This document shows, one piece after another, positions 52,744 through 61,421 of a DNA stretch of 64,000 bases (within the stretch, counting starts at the first letter, position 1; each line of letters opens with the position of its first letter). The stretch spans positions 186,001 to 250,000 of the forward strand of contig NZ_JALIDZ010000008.1 in NCBI RefSeq assembly GCF_025397915.1, read 5' to 3'. The notes under the pieces are model-generated. The model saw nothing but the letters and a program-made list of their open reading frames with translations, did not search any database and was not told where the DNA came from. The translations under genes and the position numbers were made by a program. This DNA comes from Microbaculum marinisediminis. GTDB lineage: Bacteria > Pseudomonadota > Alphaproteobacteria > Rhizobiales > Tepidamorphaceae.

Positions 52744-53517
52744 ATGAACGTGCAGGCGACACCGGCCCAGGGCACCCAGATGATCGACAGGACGGTCTTG
52801 CTGATGCGGCTCGTTGCCACCTATTGCCCGAAGGGCGCGCGGCTGACCGACCTGTCCCGGGAATCCGAACTGCCCGCGCCGACCGTCCGGCGCATCCTGA
52901 AGCGGCTCGCCGACCACGGCCTCGTCGCCCAGGACCACACCGCCCATCGCTACACGCTTGGCAGATTCGCCTATGAGCTCGGGTTGTCGGCCAACCAGGC
53001 CACCGGCGAGGCGGAACGCTTCCGGCCGTTGATCGAGGATATCGCCGCGCGAACGGACGCGACCATCTATCTGTCCATGCGCAGCGGCCTGGATTGCGTG
53101 TGCATCGACAGGGTCGAGGCGGCTTCGCCGGAAAAAGGCACCACACTGCCCGTCGGCGCCCGGTTACCGTTGGGCGCCGGGGTCGGCGGAATGGCGCTTC
53201 TCGCCGCCCTTCCGGAAGACGAAGCCGAACGGATCATTGCCGCGAACAAGCCGGTCTATGCGCGGTTCGTGCGAACGACGGGAAGCAACTTCCGAGAACA
53301 CCTGGAGGCCGCCAGGTGCAACGGCTACGTGATCCGGCGCAGCCCGGTGACGCCGGGCATCGTCGGCTTCGGCCTCGCCCTGCCCGCGGAGGCGAGCACG
53401 CCCGCGACGGCGATATCCTGTGCAATACCGGCGACAGAGTTCGCGGAGCCGCGACGCAGCGCCACCGTCGCCTTGGTACGGGATCTGGCCAACGGGTACA
53501 TGATGGCCCGCGCCTGA
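52744..53517 (+). CDS. IclR family transcriptional regulator
   Basis: A 257-residue regulator: N-terminal winged helix (LTDLSRESELPAPTVRRILK, about residues 37-56) and a C-terminal IclR effector domain (DATIYLSMRSGLDCVCIDRV, PLGAGVGGMALLAALPEDEA). The ATG at 52744 is nine bases from GGGAGG; an ATG nine bases earlier abuts that site. It diverges from the ABC/ligase operon and converges on the acyl-CoA dehydrogenase operon, so it may control both through the shared 15-bp motif. Confidence 0.9.
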   Translation: MNVQATPAQGTQMIDRTVLLMRLVATYCPKGARLTDLSRESELPAPTVRRILKRLADHGLVAQDHTAHRYTLGRFAYELGLSANQATGEAERFRPLIEDIAARTDATIYLSMRSGLDCVCIDRVEAASPEKGTTLPVGARLPLGAGVGGMALLAALPEDEAERIIAANKPVYARFVRTTGSNFREHLEAARCNGYVIRRSPVTPGIVGFGLALPAEASTPATAISCAIPATEFAEPRRSATVALVRDLANGYMMARA

Positions 53518-53540
53518 GCGGAGACGGTCGCCGAAGACGC

Positions 53541-53571
53541 CGGACGATCACGCGCGCGCGGCGATCGTCCG
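53541..53571. terminator. candidate bidirectional hairpin between iclR-type and acyl-CoA dehydrogenase genes
   Basis: CGGACGATC (53541-53549) pairs with GATCGTCCG (53563-53571) around a GC-rich 13-base loop. It overlaps the end of the minus-strand dehydrogenase gene and lies 24 bp past the IclR stop. No T-run, so support is modest. Confidence 0.3.
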
Positions 53572-54594
53572 TTCGATGTAATCGTTCCCGGCCGACGCGC
53601 GAAGGCGGTTCGTCCCACCGGTCCGCGCGTTCAACCGCCGGGCGCGCTTCAAGAACAGATGCAGATCGAGCTCCCAGGAGAACCCGGATCCGCCATGCAG
53701 CTGGATCGCGGTTGCGGTCGCCCGCATGGCGGCGTCCGCGGCAAGCGTCCGCGCGGCCCGCGTATCCTGGAACGTCGCCCCATCGCCAACGCCGTGCGCG
53801 AGCGCCAGCCGTGCCGTGCGCAACGCTGTGTGCACATCGGCCAGACGGTGTTTCAGCGCCTGAAACGCACCGATCGGCCTGCCGAACTGCTTGCGGCTCG
53901 ACACGTGCTCGACCGTACGCGCGAGCGCGGCTTCTCCGACCCCCAGCAGGTCCGCGCCGACGGCAATGTGCATTGCCGAAAGGACCCGGCGCGTGGCCTC
54001 CGCGCCAAGTGTGATCGGCGGGCATCGGGAAGGATCCGGGAGGACGACTCGCGCCACGGAAACCGACAGATCCATGGACTGCAGCGGACTGATCTCCGCG
54101 CCATCGAGATCCGTGATGAGCACACGCAGTTCGCCGCCGCTTTCCTCGATCACGGCCAGATGCGTCGCCTGAAGCGCGTGTTCGACGGGCGCGAACGAGA
54201 CGGACCCGCCGCTGCCGTCGGGTATGCTGGCTTCCGCATAGGCGACCCGCACGTCGCCCGCGGCAACGCCTGGAAGCAGTGCAGACAGGGTTTCGACCTC
54301 CCGCGCCACAGAGGGCAGGAGGACGGCGGTTTCGGCGAACGGCCCGCAAAACAGGTGCCGACCGGCCGACTCGCAGATGTCAGCGATGTAGGCGAGCCCG
54401 AGGCCAAGCCCCCCGTGCGCCTCGTCGATATCGGCTGCGGTCCACCCCATTTCGGCGGCCAGCGACCAGTGCCGGCGGGACAACGCCTGCGGATCCGGTT
54501 CGGCGGGTGTCAGGACGACGTTGGCGAGGGCGCTGTCGACCGCCTCCCGCAGCATCGGGTCGGCAAACGCGGTCGTATGTGCTTCGGTAGTCAT
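53548..54594 (-). CDS. acyl-CoA dehydrogenase, small subunit
   Basis: A 348-residue, short acyl-CoA dehydrogenase-like protein. The C-terminal half has SSRKQFGRPIGAFQALKHRL and IQLHGGSGFSWELDLHLFLK, while the N-terminal half is shortened and divergent. This is the pattern of the smaller partner in heteromeric dehydrogenases of steroid degradation (IpdE2, ChsE2). It overlaps the large-subunit gene by ATGA, supporting an alpha2beta2 enzyme. FAD sites in such enzymes are shared between subunits. Confidence 0.87.
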   Translation of the reverse strand: MTTEAHTTAFADPMLREAVDSALANVVLTPAEPDPQALSRRHWSLAAEMGWTAADIDEAHGGLGLGLAYIADICESAGRHLFCGPFAETAVLLPSVAREVETLSALLPGVAAGDVRVAYAEASIPDGSGGSVSFAPVEHALQATHLAVIEESGGELRVLITDLDGAEISPLQSMDLSVSVARVVLPDPSRCPPITLGAEATRRVLSAMHIAVGADLLGVGEAALARTVEHVSSRKQFGRPIGAFQALKHRLADVHTALRTARLALAHGVGDGATFQDTRAARTLAADAAMRATATAIQLHGGSGFSWELDLHLFLKRARRLNARTGGTNRLRASAGNDYIERTIAARA

Positions 54595-55802
54595 CGCGGC
54601 AGCCCCAGCCCACGTTCGGCAATGATGTTGCGGTGGATTTCCGAGGTTCCGGCGAGAATCGTCTCGGCCCGCGTCCAGAGGTAGTCGCGGTTCCAGCGCC
54701 CTTCCGCCGGCGCCGACCGTTCCTGCGGGCCAAGGACGACATCGGGGCCGAGGATATCCATCGCCAGATCCAGGAGACGCTGGTGATTTTCGCTCCACAG
54801 GAGCTTGACCGAAGAGCCGTCGACGCCCGGGGGCACGCCCTGCTCGGCCATCTCGAGGATGCGGTCCGCATACAGTCGAAGCGCCTGGACGTTCAGGCTC
54901 AGATCGGTGACCGTCGAGCGGACCGCGGGATCGTCTATCAGGCGCTGCCCGTGCCGGAACGTTCCGGCGGCAAGCAGAACGAGCGCGTCGAGCTCTGCCT
55001 GCATCCTCACGATGCGCGGAACGAAGTAGGTGCTGCGTTCGTAGTTCGCCGCCGCCATGGCGATGCGCCAGCCGCCATTCTCCTCGCCGAGAAGACAATC
55101 GGCCGGCACTTCGACATCATCGAAGAAGACCTCGTTGTAGTCCGCCTCGCCGGTTATCTGGCGTATGGGACGGACCGTAATGCCGGGCAGGCGCATGTCG
55201 ACGAGCAGCACGGATATTCCCGCGCGTGGCGACTCGCCGCCACCGGTCCGCGCCAGCAGCAGACACCGGTCGGCGATATCGGCGAAGCTCGTCCAGATCT
55301 TCTGCCCGTTCAGGACATAGACATCATCGCGTCGTTCCGCCCTTGTGGCCAGCGCGGCGAGATCAGACCCCGCCCCCGGCTCGGAATAGCCCTGGCACCA
55401 GATCTCGGAGTTGGACAGGATCCGTGGCAGATAACGTTGTTTCTGGTCCGCGCTACCGTAGTCGATCAGCGTCGGCGCGACGATCCCGTGGCCGATCATG
55501 TTGACCGGCAGGGGTGTCCCGGCCCGCGCGCACTCCTCGTGGAAGATCGCCTGGCGCGTCAGGGACAGAGCGTGGCCGCCCAGCGCCTCCGGCCACCCCA
55601 GACCGGAAAGCCCGGACCTGCAGAGGTGATCTTCCCATTCCCGGCGGAAGGCGAGGCCGTGCAGATCGGCGGTTCCCAGCCGATCGCCGGCGGCGACCGG
55701 CAGCGCGGCGGCGAGCCAGTCGCGCAGGCCGGCGCGGAAGGCCTCGTCGCCGGTCTCGCGGAGAAACCCGGGACCGCGCGTCATCGCAGCAACCGGCATC
55801 AC
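54591..55802 (-). CDS. acyl-CoA dehydrogenase, large subunit
   Basis: A 403-residue FAD enzyme (GTG at 55802 overlapping the upstream stop, or ATG one codon later). It shows CQGYSEPGAGSDLAALATRA, NGQKIWTSFADIADRCLLLA and the C-terminal AETILAGTSEIHRNIIAERG. It should introduce an alpha,beta double bond into an acyl-CoA together with the small subunit. It is encoded between the crotonase and small-subunit genes in one operon. Confidence 0.9.
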   Translation of the reverse strand: MMPVAAMTRGPGFLRETGDEAFRAGLRDWLAAALPVAAGDRLGTADLHGLAFRREWEDHLCRSGLSGLGWPEALGGHALSLTRQAIFHEECARAGTPLPVNMIGHGIVAPTLIDYGSADQKQRYLPRILSNSEIWCQGYSEPGAGSDLAALATRAERRDDVYVLNGQKIWTSFADIADRCLLLARTGGGESPRAGISVLLVDMRLPGITVRPIRQITGEADYNEVFFDDVEVPADCLLGEENGGWRIAMAAANYERSTYFVPRIVRMQAELDALVLLAAGTFRHGQRLIDDPAVRSTVTDLSLNVQALRLYADRILEMAEQGVPPGVDGSSVKLLWSENHQRLLDLAMDILGPDVVLGPQERSAPAEGRWNRDYLWTRAETILAGTSEIHRNIIAERGLGLPR

Positions 55803-56587
55803 GACTTGCCCCGGCCGATCGCCCCGGACAGGCCGTCGCCGCGCATGCGCGCGAATTCATCGGACACGTGCGACAGCTGATGCGCGTCGAAATGCGCCGA
55901 GAGCGCTGTCCGGAAACCCTGCGCATCGAAGGTCCGGTTCAGCGACCGCTTGACGAGCTTGACCGCAAACGGCGGCGCCGCCGCGATCTTTTCGGCGAGA
56001 GCGTGCGTCTGGGCGTCCAGGTCGGCCCGCGGATAGACGTGGTTCACCATCCCTATCGCATGGGCCTCGGCAGCCGGCATCCGTTCGCCCGTGTAGAGGA
56101 ACTCCTTGGCGCGCCGCATCCCCATTACCCAGGGGTGAATGAGCACCTCGACGGCGGCCGCCGACATCGTGCGGGTCACCGGATCGCAGAAGAACGCATC
56201 GTCGGACGCCACCACCAGGTCGCACATGTTGGCGACCATGAACCCGCCTGCGATGCAGGCGCCTTGAACCCGCGCGATCGTCGGCTTGGGACAATCCCAA
56301 ATGCGGAGCGCGTAGTCGAAATAGCGCTGCTCCTCGTAGGCCCAGCGCTGTTCGACGGTGAAATCCTGCCGTTCGCGTTCAGCTTCCTTGAGATCGTGCC
56401 CGGCGGAGAAATGATCTCCCTGGCCGCCGATGACGATGACCCGCACCGTGCTGTCCTCGACCGCCTTCGCCAGCGCGGCGTCCAGCTCGTCCAGCAGGGT
56501 CCTGCTTTCGGCGTTACGCGCTTCCGGGCGCGCGTGAAGGATGTAGGCGACGGCGCCGTCGATACGATATTCGATGTTCTGGAACAC
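55799..56587 (-). CDS. enoyl-CoA hydratase/isomerase (crotonase) family protein with non-canonical active site
   Basis: A crotonase-fold protein of about 262 residues from the GTG at 56587 (VFQNIEYRIDGAVAYILHAR). The frame is open to a TTG at 56656, which is less likely because the start at 56587 gives the standard N-terminus. The oxyanion loop FSAGHDLKE and GACIAGGFMVANMCDLVV are present. The two catalytic Glu of rat enoyl-CoA hydratase (E144, E164) align with M117 and V137, so simple hydration is doubtful. Isomerisation, or C-C hydrolysis as in some ring-cleaving crotonases, is possible. Confidence 0.82.
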   Translation of the reverse strand: MFQNIEYRIDGAVAYILHARPEARNAESRTLLDELDAALAKAVEDSTVRVIVIGGQGDHFSAGHDLKEAERERQDFTVEQRWAYEEQRYFDYALRIWDCPKPTIARVQGACIAGGFMVANMCDLVVASDDAFFCDPVTRTMSAAAVEVLIHPWVMGMRRAKEFLYTGERMPAAEAHAIGMVNHVYPRADLDAQTHALAEKIAAAPPFAVKLVKRSLNRTFDAQGFRTALSAHFDAHQLSHVSDEFARMRGDGLSGAIGRGKS

Positions 56588-56604
56588 GCTTCTGGCTCGC
56601 AAGT

Positions 56605-56628
56605 CTTCGAAACAGGAATTGTTCGAAG
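56605..56628. promoter_or_regulatory. 7-bp inverted repeat CTTCGAA-N10-TTCGAAG
   Basis: Perfect arms at 56605-56611 and 56622-56628 lie 18 bp upstream of the favoured crotonase start. It could be an operator or a leader hairpin that controls translation. If the TTG at 56656 were the start, this repeat would be coding. Confidence 0.35.
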
Positions 56629-56678
56629 GACTGTAGCCATCCGTGTAGCGCGGCAATAGTGACCGGCCGCCCGCAGGT

Positions 56679-56693
56679 TTCCACCATATGGAA
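56679..56693. promoter_or_regulatory. dyad TTCCA-N5-TGGAA, copy 2 of a shared 15-bp motif
   Basis: Second copy of the motif at 52405-52419 (12 of 15 bases identical), 92 bp upstream of the favoured crotonase start. The similar spacing to the first gene in both operons supports a common regulator. Confidence 0.5.
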
Positions 56694-56742
56694 GAGCCGC
56701 GGCGACCTGATCGCCGGGAGCCCGCTCCGATCCAGCCGGCGC

Positions 56743-58065
56743 TTAGTCGAAAACCGTATCGAAGGTCTCGCCGAGCAACGACACCATCTGTTCCAGCTCA
56801 CCGCGCGTGGCCGTGTATGGCGGCGCCAGCAGCACATGGTCGCCGACCTGGCCGTCGACGGTGCCCGAACCCGGGTAGCAGAGCAGGCCCAGTTGCTGCG
56901 CCTCGGCCTTGACGCGCGCGGCTAGGCGCGCGCCGGCCGGAAACGGGGCCTTGCTGTCCCGGTCCTCGACCAGTTCGAGCGCCCAGAAATATCCGCGCCC
57001 GCGAATGTCCCCGACATGCGGATGCTGTGCGAAGGCATCCCGCAGAAGGCCCTCCAGGAACGGTTCCTCCGCCCGCACACACTCCACCAGGCCCTCGCGG
57101 CGCACGATCGTCTGCGTCGCCAGCGCACCGGCGCAAGCCACCGGATGGCCGCAGAAGGTCTGGCCATGCAGAAAGCCGCCCGATCCGTCCGCGAACGCCT
57201 GATGTACCCGGCCCGACACCAAGACCGCGCCGAGCGGCAGGTAGCCCGCGCCCAATCCCTTGGCGAGCGTCATCACATCGGGCGCCACCCCTTCGGCGAG
57301 ACAGGCGTGCAGATGGCCGGTCCGCCCCATGCCGCACATCACCTCGTCGAGGATCAACAGCACGCCGTAGCGATCGCAGATCTCCCGTATCCGGGAAAAA
57401 TACCCCGGCGCGGGCGCGACCGCGCCGAGAGTCGCCCCCACGACGGTCTCGGCGATGAAGGCCGACACCGTCTCCGGACCGATGTCCAGGATCGCCCGTT
57501 CCAGGTCGTCGGCGGCCCGCCGGCCGTACTCCTCGGCGCTCTCGCCCTGCGCCATCCCGCGATAGGGATAGCAGGGCGGGATATGATGCATCTCGACCAG
57601 AAGATCCTGATAGGCCGTCCGGCGGCCGCGATTGCCGCCGGCCGCAAGCGCGCCCAGCGTGTTGCCATGGTAGCTCTGCCAACGGCTGATCACATGCCGG
57701 CGTGCGGGCTCGCCACGCTCGCGGTGATACTGGTGCGCCATCTTCAGCGCCGTCTCGACCGCCTCGGACCCGCTCAGCACGAAGTAGACCTTGTCGATGC
57801 CCGCGGGCGCGCCCGCGACCAGAAGGTCCGCCAGTTCCTCGGCCGGCGCGCTGGTGAAGAAGCCCGTGTGCGCATAGGCGAGCCCGCGCGCCTGCGCCGC
57901 GATCGCCTCCGCAACCTCGTCGCGGCCATGGCCGATGCAGGAGACCGCCGCGCCGCCGCAGGCATCCAGATAGCGCCGGCCATCGGCGCCCAGGATGAAG
58001 CTGCCCTCGGCGGACAGGGCGAGAGGCGGGACGGAACGGGCGGAACGGTGGAAGACGTGGCTCAT
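56743..58065 (-). CDS. class III PLP-dependent aminotransferase
   Basis: A 440-residue omega-aminotransferase-type enzyme (MSHVFHRSARSVPPLAL; an ATG at 58089 is possible). It has VLSGSEAVETALKMAHQYH, SRWQSYHGNTLGALAAGG, LLILDEVMCGMGRTG and the PLP lysine in LAKGLGAGYLPLGAV. It would transaminate an amine or omega-amino acid, or a product of the nearby M81 peptidase. Divergent from the M81 operon and sharing its control region. Confidence 0.9.
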   Translation of the reverse strand: MSHVFHRSARSVPPLALSAEGSFILGADGRRYLDACGGAAVSCIGHGRDEVAEAIAAQARGLAYAHTGFFTSAPAEELADLLVAGAPAGIDKVYFVLSGSEAVETALKMAHQYHRERGEPARRHVISRWQSYHGNTLGALAAGGNRGRRTAYQDLLVEMHHIPPCYPYRGMAQGESAEEYGRRAADDLERAILDIGPETVSAFIAETVVGATLGAVAPAPGYFSRIREICDRYGVLLILDEVMCGMGRTGHLHACLAEGVAPDVMTLAKGLGAGYLPLGAVLVSGRVHQAFADGSGGFLHGQTFCGHPVACAGALATQTIVRREGLVECVRAEEPFLEGLLRDAFAQHPHVGDIRGRGYFWALELVEDRDSKAPFPAGARLAARVKAEAQQLGLLCYPGSGTVDGQVGDHVLLAPPYTATRGELEQMVSLLGETFDTVFD

Positions 58066-58106
58066 CGCAAGGGCTCGCAGAAATGGCATGGCGACGCCGG
58101 CGCCGA

Positions 58107-58136
58107 TTGACAGTGACGCGGGTTCGCCATTAGGGT
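58107..58136 (+). promoter_or_regulatory. promoter of the M81/flavoprotein operon
   Basis: TTGACA (58107-58112) and TAGGGT (58131-58136) are 18 bp apart. The predicted start falls just before the AGTGAA dyad, the same layout as at 62275-62329. Confidence 0.45.
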
Positions 58137-58145
58137 CATCCGCAT

Positions 58146-58163
58146 AGTGAACATAAATTCACT
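58146..58163. promoter_or_regulatory. operator-like dyad AGTGAA-CATAAA-TTCACT
   Basis: Perfect 6-bp inverted arms with a 6-bp spacer in the control region between the aminotransferase and the M81 gene. The left AGTGAAC recurs at 62312-62318 in front of the amino-acid ABC genes. The IclR protein at 61422 is the likely ligand, placing aminotransferase, M81 peptidase, flavoprotein and transporter in one regulon. Confidence 0.5.
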
Positions 58164-58226
58164 GAACGGACAACCATCGCCACAAAGCGGCCGGCTTCGC
58201 TGTGGCGGACACCAAGAAAGACGAGC

Positions 58227-59726
58227 GTGAGCCCGATGCGGCGTCTGGCGATTGCGCGGCTCTGGCACGAGGCCAGTGCGTTTTCCCCCATCCCGACGGG
58301 ACTGGACAGATTTCACCTGCGCGAGTGGCAGGCCGGGCCGAAAGCGCGCAACGTTTTCCGCGGCACCGCGACGGAAATGGGCGCAGCCGTTGCCTTTCTG
58401 GAAGCCAATCCGTCGTGGGACGGGACCTTCCTGCGCTGCACCTCCGCCATGCCGGGCGGCCCGGTCGAGCAGGCGGCCCTGGATGCGATTATCCACGAGA
58501 TCGTCCAGGGGATCTCCGACGGCCCCTGGGACGCGGTCTACATCTCGCTGCACGGCGCCATCGCCGGAACGGAGGACCTCGGCCCCGACTACACGCTTCT
58601 CGAGCGCGTCCGCGCAGCGGTCGGACCGCACGTGCCCGTCGCGGTCACCTTCGACATGCATGCCTGCCTCGACCCGCGGATCGCCGAATGCGCCGATATC
58701 ATCGTCGGCTACAAGACCTATCCGCATGTCGACATGGCACAGACGGCGGCAAAGGCCCTCGGCCTGCTCGATCGCATGGCGCGGGGCGGCGAGCGGCTGA
58801 AATCCCTGATCCTGCCCGTGCCGATGCTGCCGCTGAGCCACGCCATGCGCACGGCAGGCGATCCGATGGGCGCGCTGGTACGCCTCGCGGCGGAGACCGA
58901 GACGGCGCGAGGCCTGCAAGACATCACCGTGTTCGGCGGCTTCGCCTATGCCGATACCCCGTGGACCTCATCCTCGGTGACCGTGTGCTATCGCGACGAA
59001 GGCGAGGCGTCCGGCCTGGACGCGCATGCGGCCGCGCGGGAGGTCGCGGCGGAGCTCAAGCGCCGCCACGCCGACTTCCTGTCGACGCTACCCGATGCAG
59101 CGCGCGGCCTACAGCACGCCCGCGACCTGCTGGATCGCGGCACGCCTTGGCCGGTCGCCGTGCTGGAGAACGCCGACAACCCGCTTTCGGGCGGTGCCTG
59201 CGATACCCCCGGCCTGTTCCAGGCCCTGGTCGACATGCGGCCGCCGTGGCCCGCACTCTTCGCCAGTTTCTACGACCCGGAGCTCGTCGCCAGGGCCCAC
59301 GCCGCGGGCCCCGGGACGACGCTGCACGTCACCCTCGGCGGCCGGCTGAGCGACGCGTTCGGTCCGCCCGTTGCCTTCGAAGGCGAGATCGTCCGGCTCA
59401 CCGACGGGCGCTTTTCCAACACCGGCCCGATGGAATACGGCCGGCCGGAGGCGATCGGGCGCACCGTGCTGCTGCGGTCGGGCAACATTTCGGTGGTCGT
59501 CGGCGAGACGCCGCAGAGCGTCAACGATCCGGCATGGTGCGCCCTGCACGGGATCGACCTTGGCGACATCGCGCTGTTCTGCGCGAAGGCCAAGAACCAT
59601 TTCCGCGCGAGCTTCGAGCACCTGTGCGGCGCGATCGTCGACGTCGAGACCCCCGGCCCCGCCCCCACAGACCTGACCCGTCTGCCTTATCGGCACGTCC
59701 CCCCGCACTTCCTCGTCCCATCCTGA
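58227..59726 (+). CDS. M81 family metallopeptidase (MlrC-like)
   Basis: A 499-residue cytoplasmic zinc enzyme of the microcystinase C family. Putative metal and catalytic residues: H14-E15 in RLWHEASAFSP, H109 in SLHGAIAG, and D143 and H145 in TFDMHACLDP. A C-terminal ADNPLSGGACDTPGLFQAL block is also typical. GTG at 58227 or ATG at 58236. The family cleaves small modified or cyclic peptides and is usually found beside transporters; here a transaminase and an amino-acid ABC importer are close, consistent with breakdown of a peptide or amide-like nutrient. Confidence 0.9.
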   Translation: MSPMRRLAIARLWHEASAFSPIPTGLDRFHLREWQAGPKARNVFRGTATEMGAAVAFLEANPSWDGTFLRCTSAMPGGPVEQAALDAIIHEIVQGISDGPWDAVYISLHGAIAGTEDLGPDYTLLERVRAAVGPHVPVAVTFDMHACLDPRIAECADIIVGYKTYPHVDMAQTAAKALGLLDRMARGGERLKSLILPVPMLPLSHAMRTAGDPMGALVRLAAETETARGLQDITVFGGFAYADTPWTSSSVTVCYRDEGEASGLDAHAAAREVAAELKRRHADFLSTLPDAARGLQHARDLLDRGTPWPVAVLENADNPLSGGACDTPGLFQALVDMRPPWPALFASFYDPELVARAHAAGPGTTLHVTLGGRLSDAFGPPVAFEGEIVRLTDGRFSNTGPMEYGRPEAIGRTVLLRSGNISVVVGETPQSVNDPAWCALHGIDLGDIALFCAKAKNHFRASFEHLCGAIVDVETPGPAPTDLTRLPYRHVPPHFLVPS

Positions 59727-59744
59727 CAGCGAGCCCAGCCCGCC

Positions 59745-61361
59745 ATGAACACCCCGTCTCCCGGGAACCACACCTATGACGCCGTCATCATCGGCGGCGG
59801 ACACAACGGCCTGACCTGCGCAGGCTATCTCGCCAAGGCCGGCATGAAGGTGGCGGTCGTGGAGCGCCGGCACATCGTCGGCGGCGCCTGCGTCACGGAG
59901 GAATTTCACCCCGGTTTCCGCAACTCCTCCTGCTCCTATCTCGTCGGCCTGCTGGCGCCCGAGGTGATCGCCGACCTGGAGCTGCACCGTCATGGTCTGG
60001 AGATTCTGGAACGGACCGGAGGAACGCTCAGCGTCCTGCCCGACGGCGGTTCCATCGAGCTGACCACCGACAAGGCCGGCATCATGGACCAGCTGGCGCA
60101 CACCAGTCCCTCCGACGCCGACGCCTATGCCGAGCTGTCCAGTCTTCTCGATGTCGCCGCCACGGTCATGCGCGCAGTCGCGCGCGAACGGCCGCCGGAA
60201 ATGACGGGCGGCTGGGGCCAGCTGCTGCAGACCGGCAGGGTCGGGCTGCACCTGCGCCACCTCTCGCCCAAGCAGCGCGCCGATTTCGCCGCGCTCATGC
60301 TGAAGAGCCTTGCCGATTTCCTGAACGAGCGGTTCGACAACGAGGCCTTCAAGGGCGTCTACGGCTTCAAGGGCCTGGTCGGCAACATGGCCAGCCCCTA
60401 CGCCATCGGCTCCGCCTATGTGCTGCTTCATCACGTCTTCGGCGAGGTCAACGGCAAGCGCGGCAAGTGGGGCCAGCCGCGCGGCGGCATGGGCGGCATC
60501 ACCCAGGCGATGCAGGCATCGCTGGAAGCGCGCGGCGGCGACGTCTGGCTCGGCGACGGCGTTCGCGAGGTCATCGTCGAGAAGGGCCGTGCCGCGGGGG
60601 TCACCCTGCACGACGGAACCGTCCTGCGCGCGCCGATCGTGGCGTCGAGCGTCAATCCCCGCCTGCTGTTTCTCGAGATGCTGGACACCAGCACGCTCGA
60701 CAGCACGTTCGTGCGTAGGCTGCGCAACTGGCGCTGTCGCTCGGGGACCTTCCGGATGAACGTCGCGCTGTCGGAACTGCCCGACTTCACCGCGCGGCCG
60801 GGACGCGACCTGCAGGCCCATCACACCGGCACCATCGCCATCGCGCCGTCACTCGACTATCTCGAGCGCGCCTACGACGACGCGCGGCACCAGGGATGGT
60901 CGCGCCGCCCCGTGATCTCGATGTGCATCCCCACGACCATCGAGCCCGAGCTCGCGCCGGACGGCGCCCATATCGCCGGCCTCTTCTGCCAGCATTTCAA
61001 TCCCGACCTCCCCGACGGCCGGAGCTGGGACGACCATCGCGACGAGGTCGCCAGACTGGTGATCGACACGATTGGCGACTACGCGCCGAACTTCCCCGGG
61101 TCGGTGCTCGGCTACTCGGCGCTAACACCGCTGGACCTGGAAACCGAATACGGGCTGGTCGGCGGCGACATCTTTCACGGAGAGATGCATCTCGACCAGC
61201 TCTTCAGCCTCAGGCCGGCCGCCGGCCATGCCGCCTACACGAGCCCGATACGGGGACTGTTCCAGTGCGGATCGGGCACCCATCCCGGCGGCGGCGTCAC
61301 CGGCCTTCCCGGTATGAACGCGGCGCGGGAAATCCTCAAGCGGCGACGGGAGTTCACCTAG
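59745..61361 (+). CDS. phytoene-desaturase-like FAD-dependent oxidoreductase (PYROXD2-like)
   Basis: A 538-residue flavoprotein with the ADP-binding motif VIIGGGHNGLTCAGYLAKAG (about residues 12-31) and ERRHIVGGACVTEEFHPGF. The C-terminus has GLFQCGSGTHPGGGVTGLPG, the FAD-contacting end seen in amine-oxidase/phytoene-desaturase-type proteins. No carotenoid genes are nearby, so a carotenoid role is unlikely. Following the M81 gene by 18 bp, it may oxidise an amine or a peptide-derived substrate. Confidence 0.87.
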   Translation: MNTPSPGNHTYDAVIIGGGHNGLTCAGYLAKAGMKVAVVERRHIVGGACVTEEFHPGFRNSSCSYLVGLLAPEVIADLELHRHGLEILERTGGTLSVLPDGGSIELTTDKAGIMDQLAHTSPSDADAYAELSSLLDVAATVMRAVARERPPEMTGGWGQLLQTGRVGLHLRHLSPKQRADFAALMLKSLADFLNERFDNEAFKGVYGFKGLVGNMASPYAIGSAYVLLHHVFGEVNGKRGKWGQPRGGMGGITQAMQASLEARGGDVWLGDGVREVIVEKGRAAGVTLHDGTVLRAPIVASSVNPRLLFLEMLDTSTLDSTFVRRLRNWRCRSGTFRMNVALSELPDFTARPGRDLQAHHTGTIAIAPSLDYLERAYDDARHQGWSRRPVISMCIPTTIEPELAPDGAHIAGLFCQHFNPDLPDGRSWDDHRDEVARLVIDTIGDYAPNFPGSVLGYSALTPLDLETEYGLVGGDIFHGEMHLDQLFSLRPAAGHAAYTSPIRGLFQCGSGTHPGGGVTGLPGMNAAREILKRRREFT

Positions 61362-61421
61362 CGAACATGCGGGCGCCATGATAACGAGGACCGTCGGATA
61401 ACGATTCTCGGAGACCCCGCC

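Noticed and set aside
59745-61361. Annotation as a carotenoid phytoene desaturase
   Set aside because: No carotenoid genes in the window, and the neighbours are a peptidase, a transaminase and an amino-acid importer.
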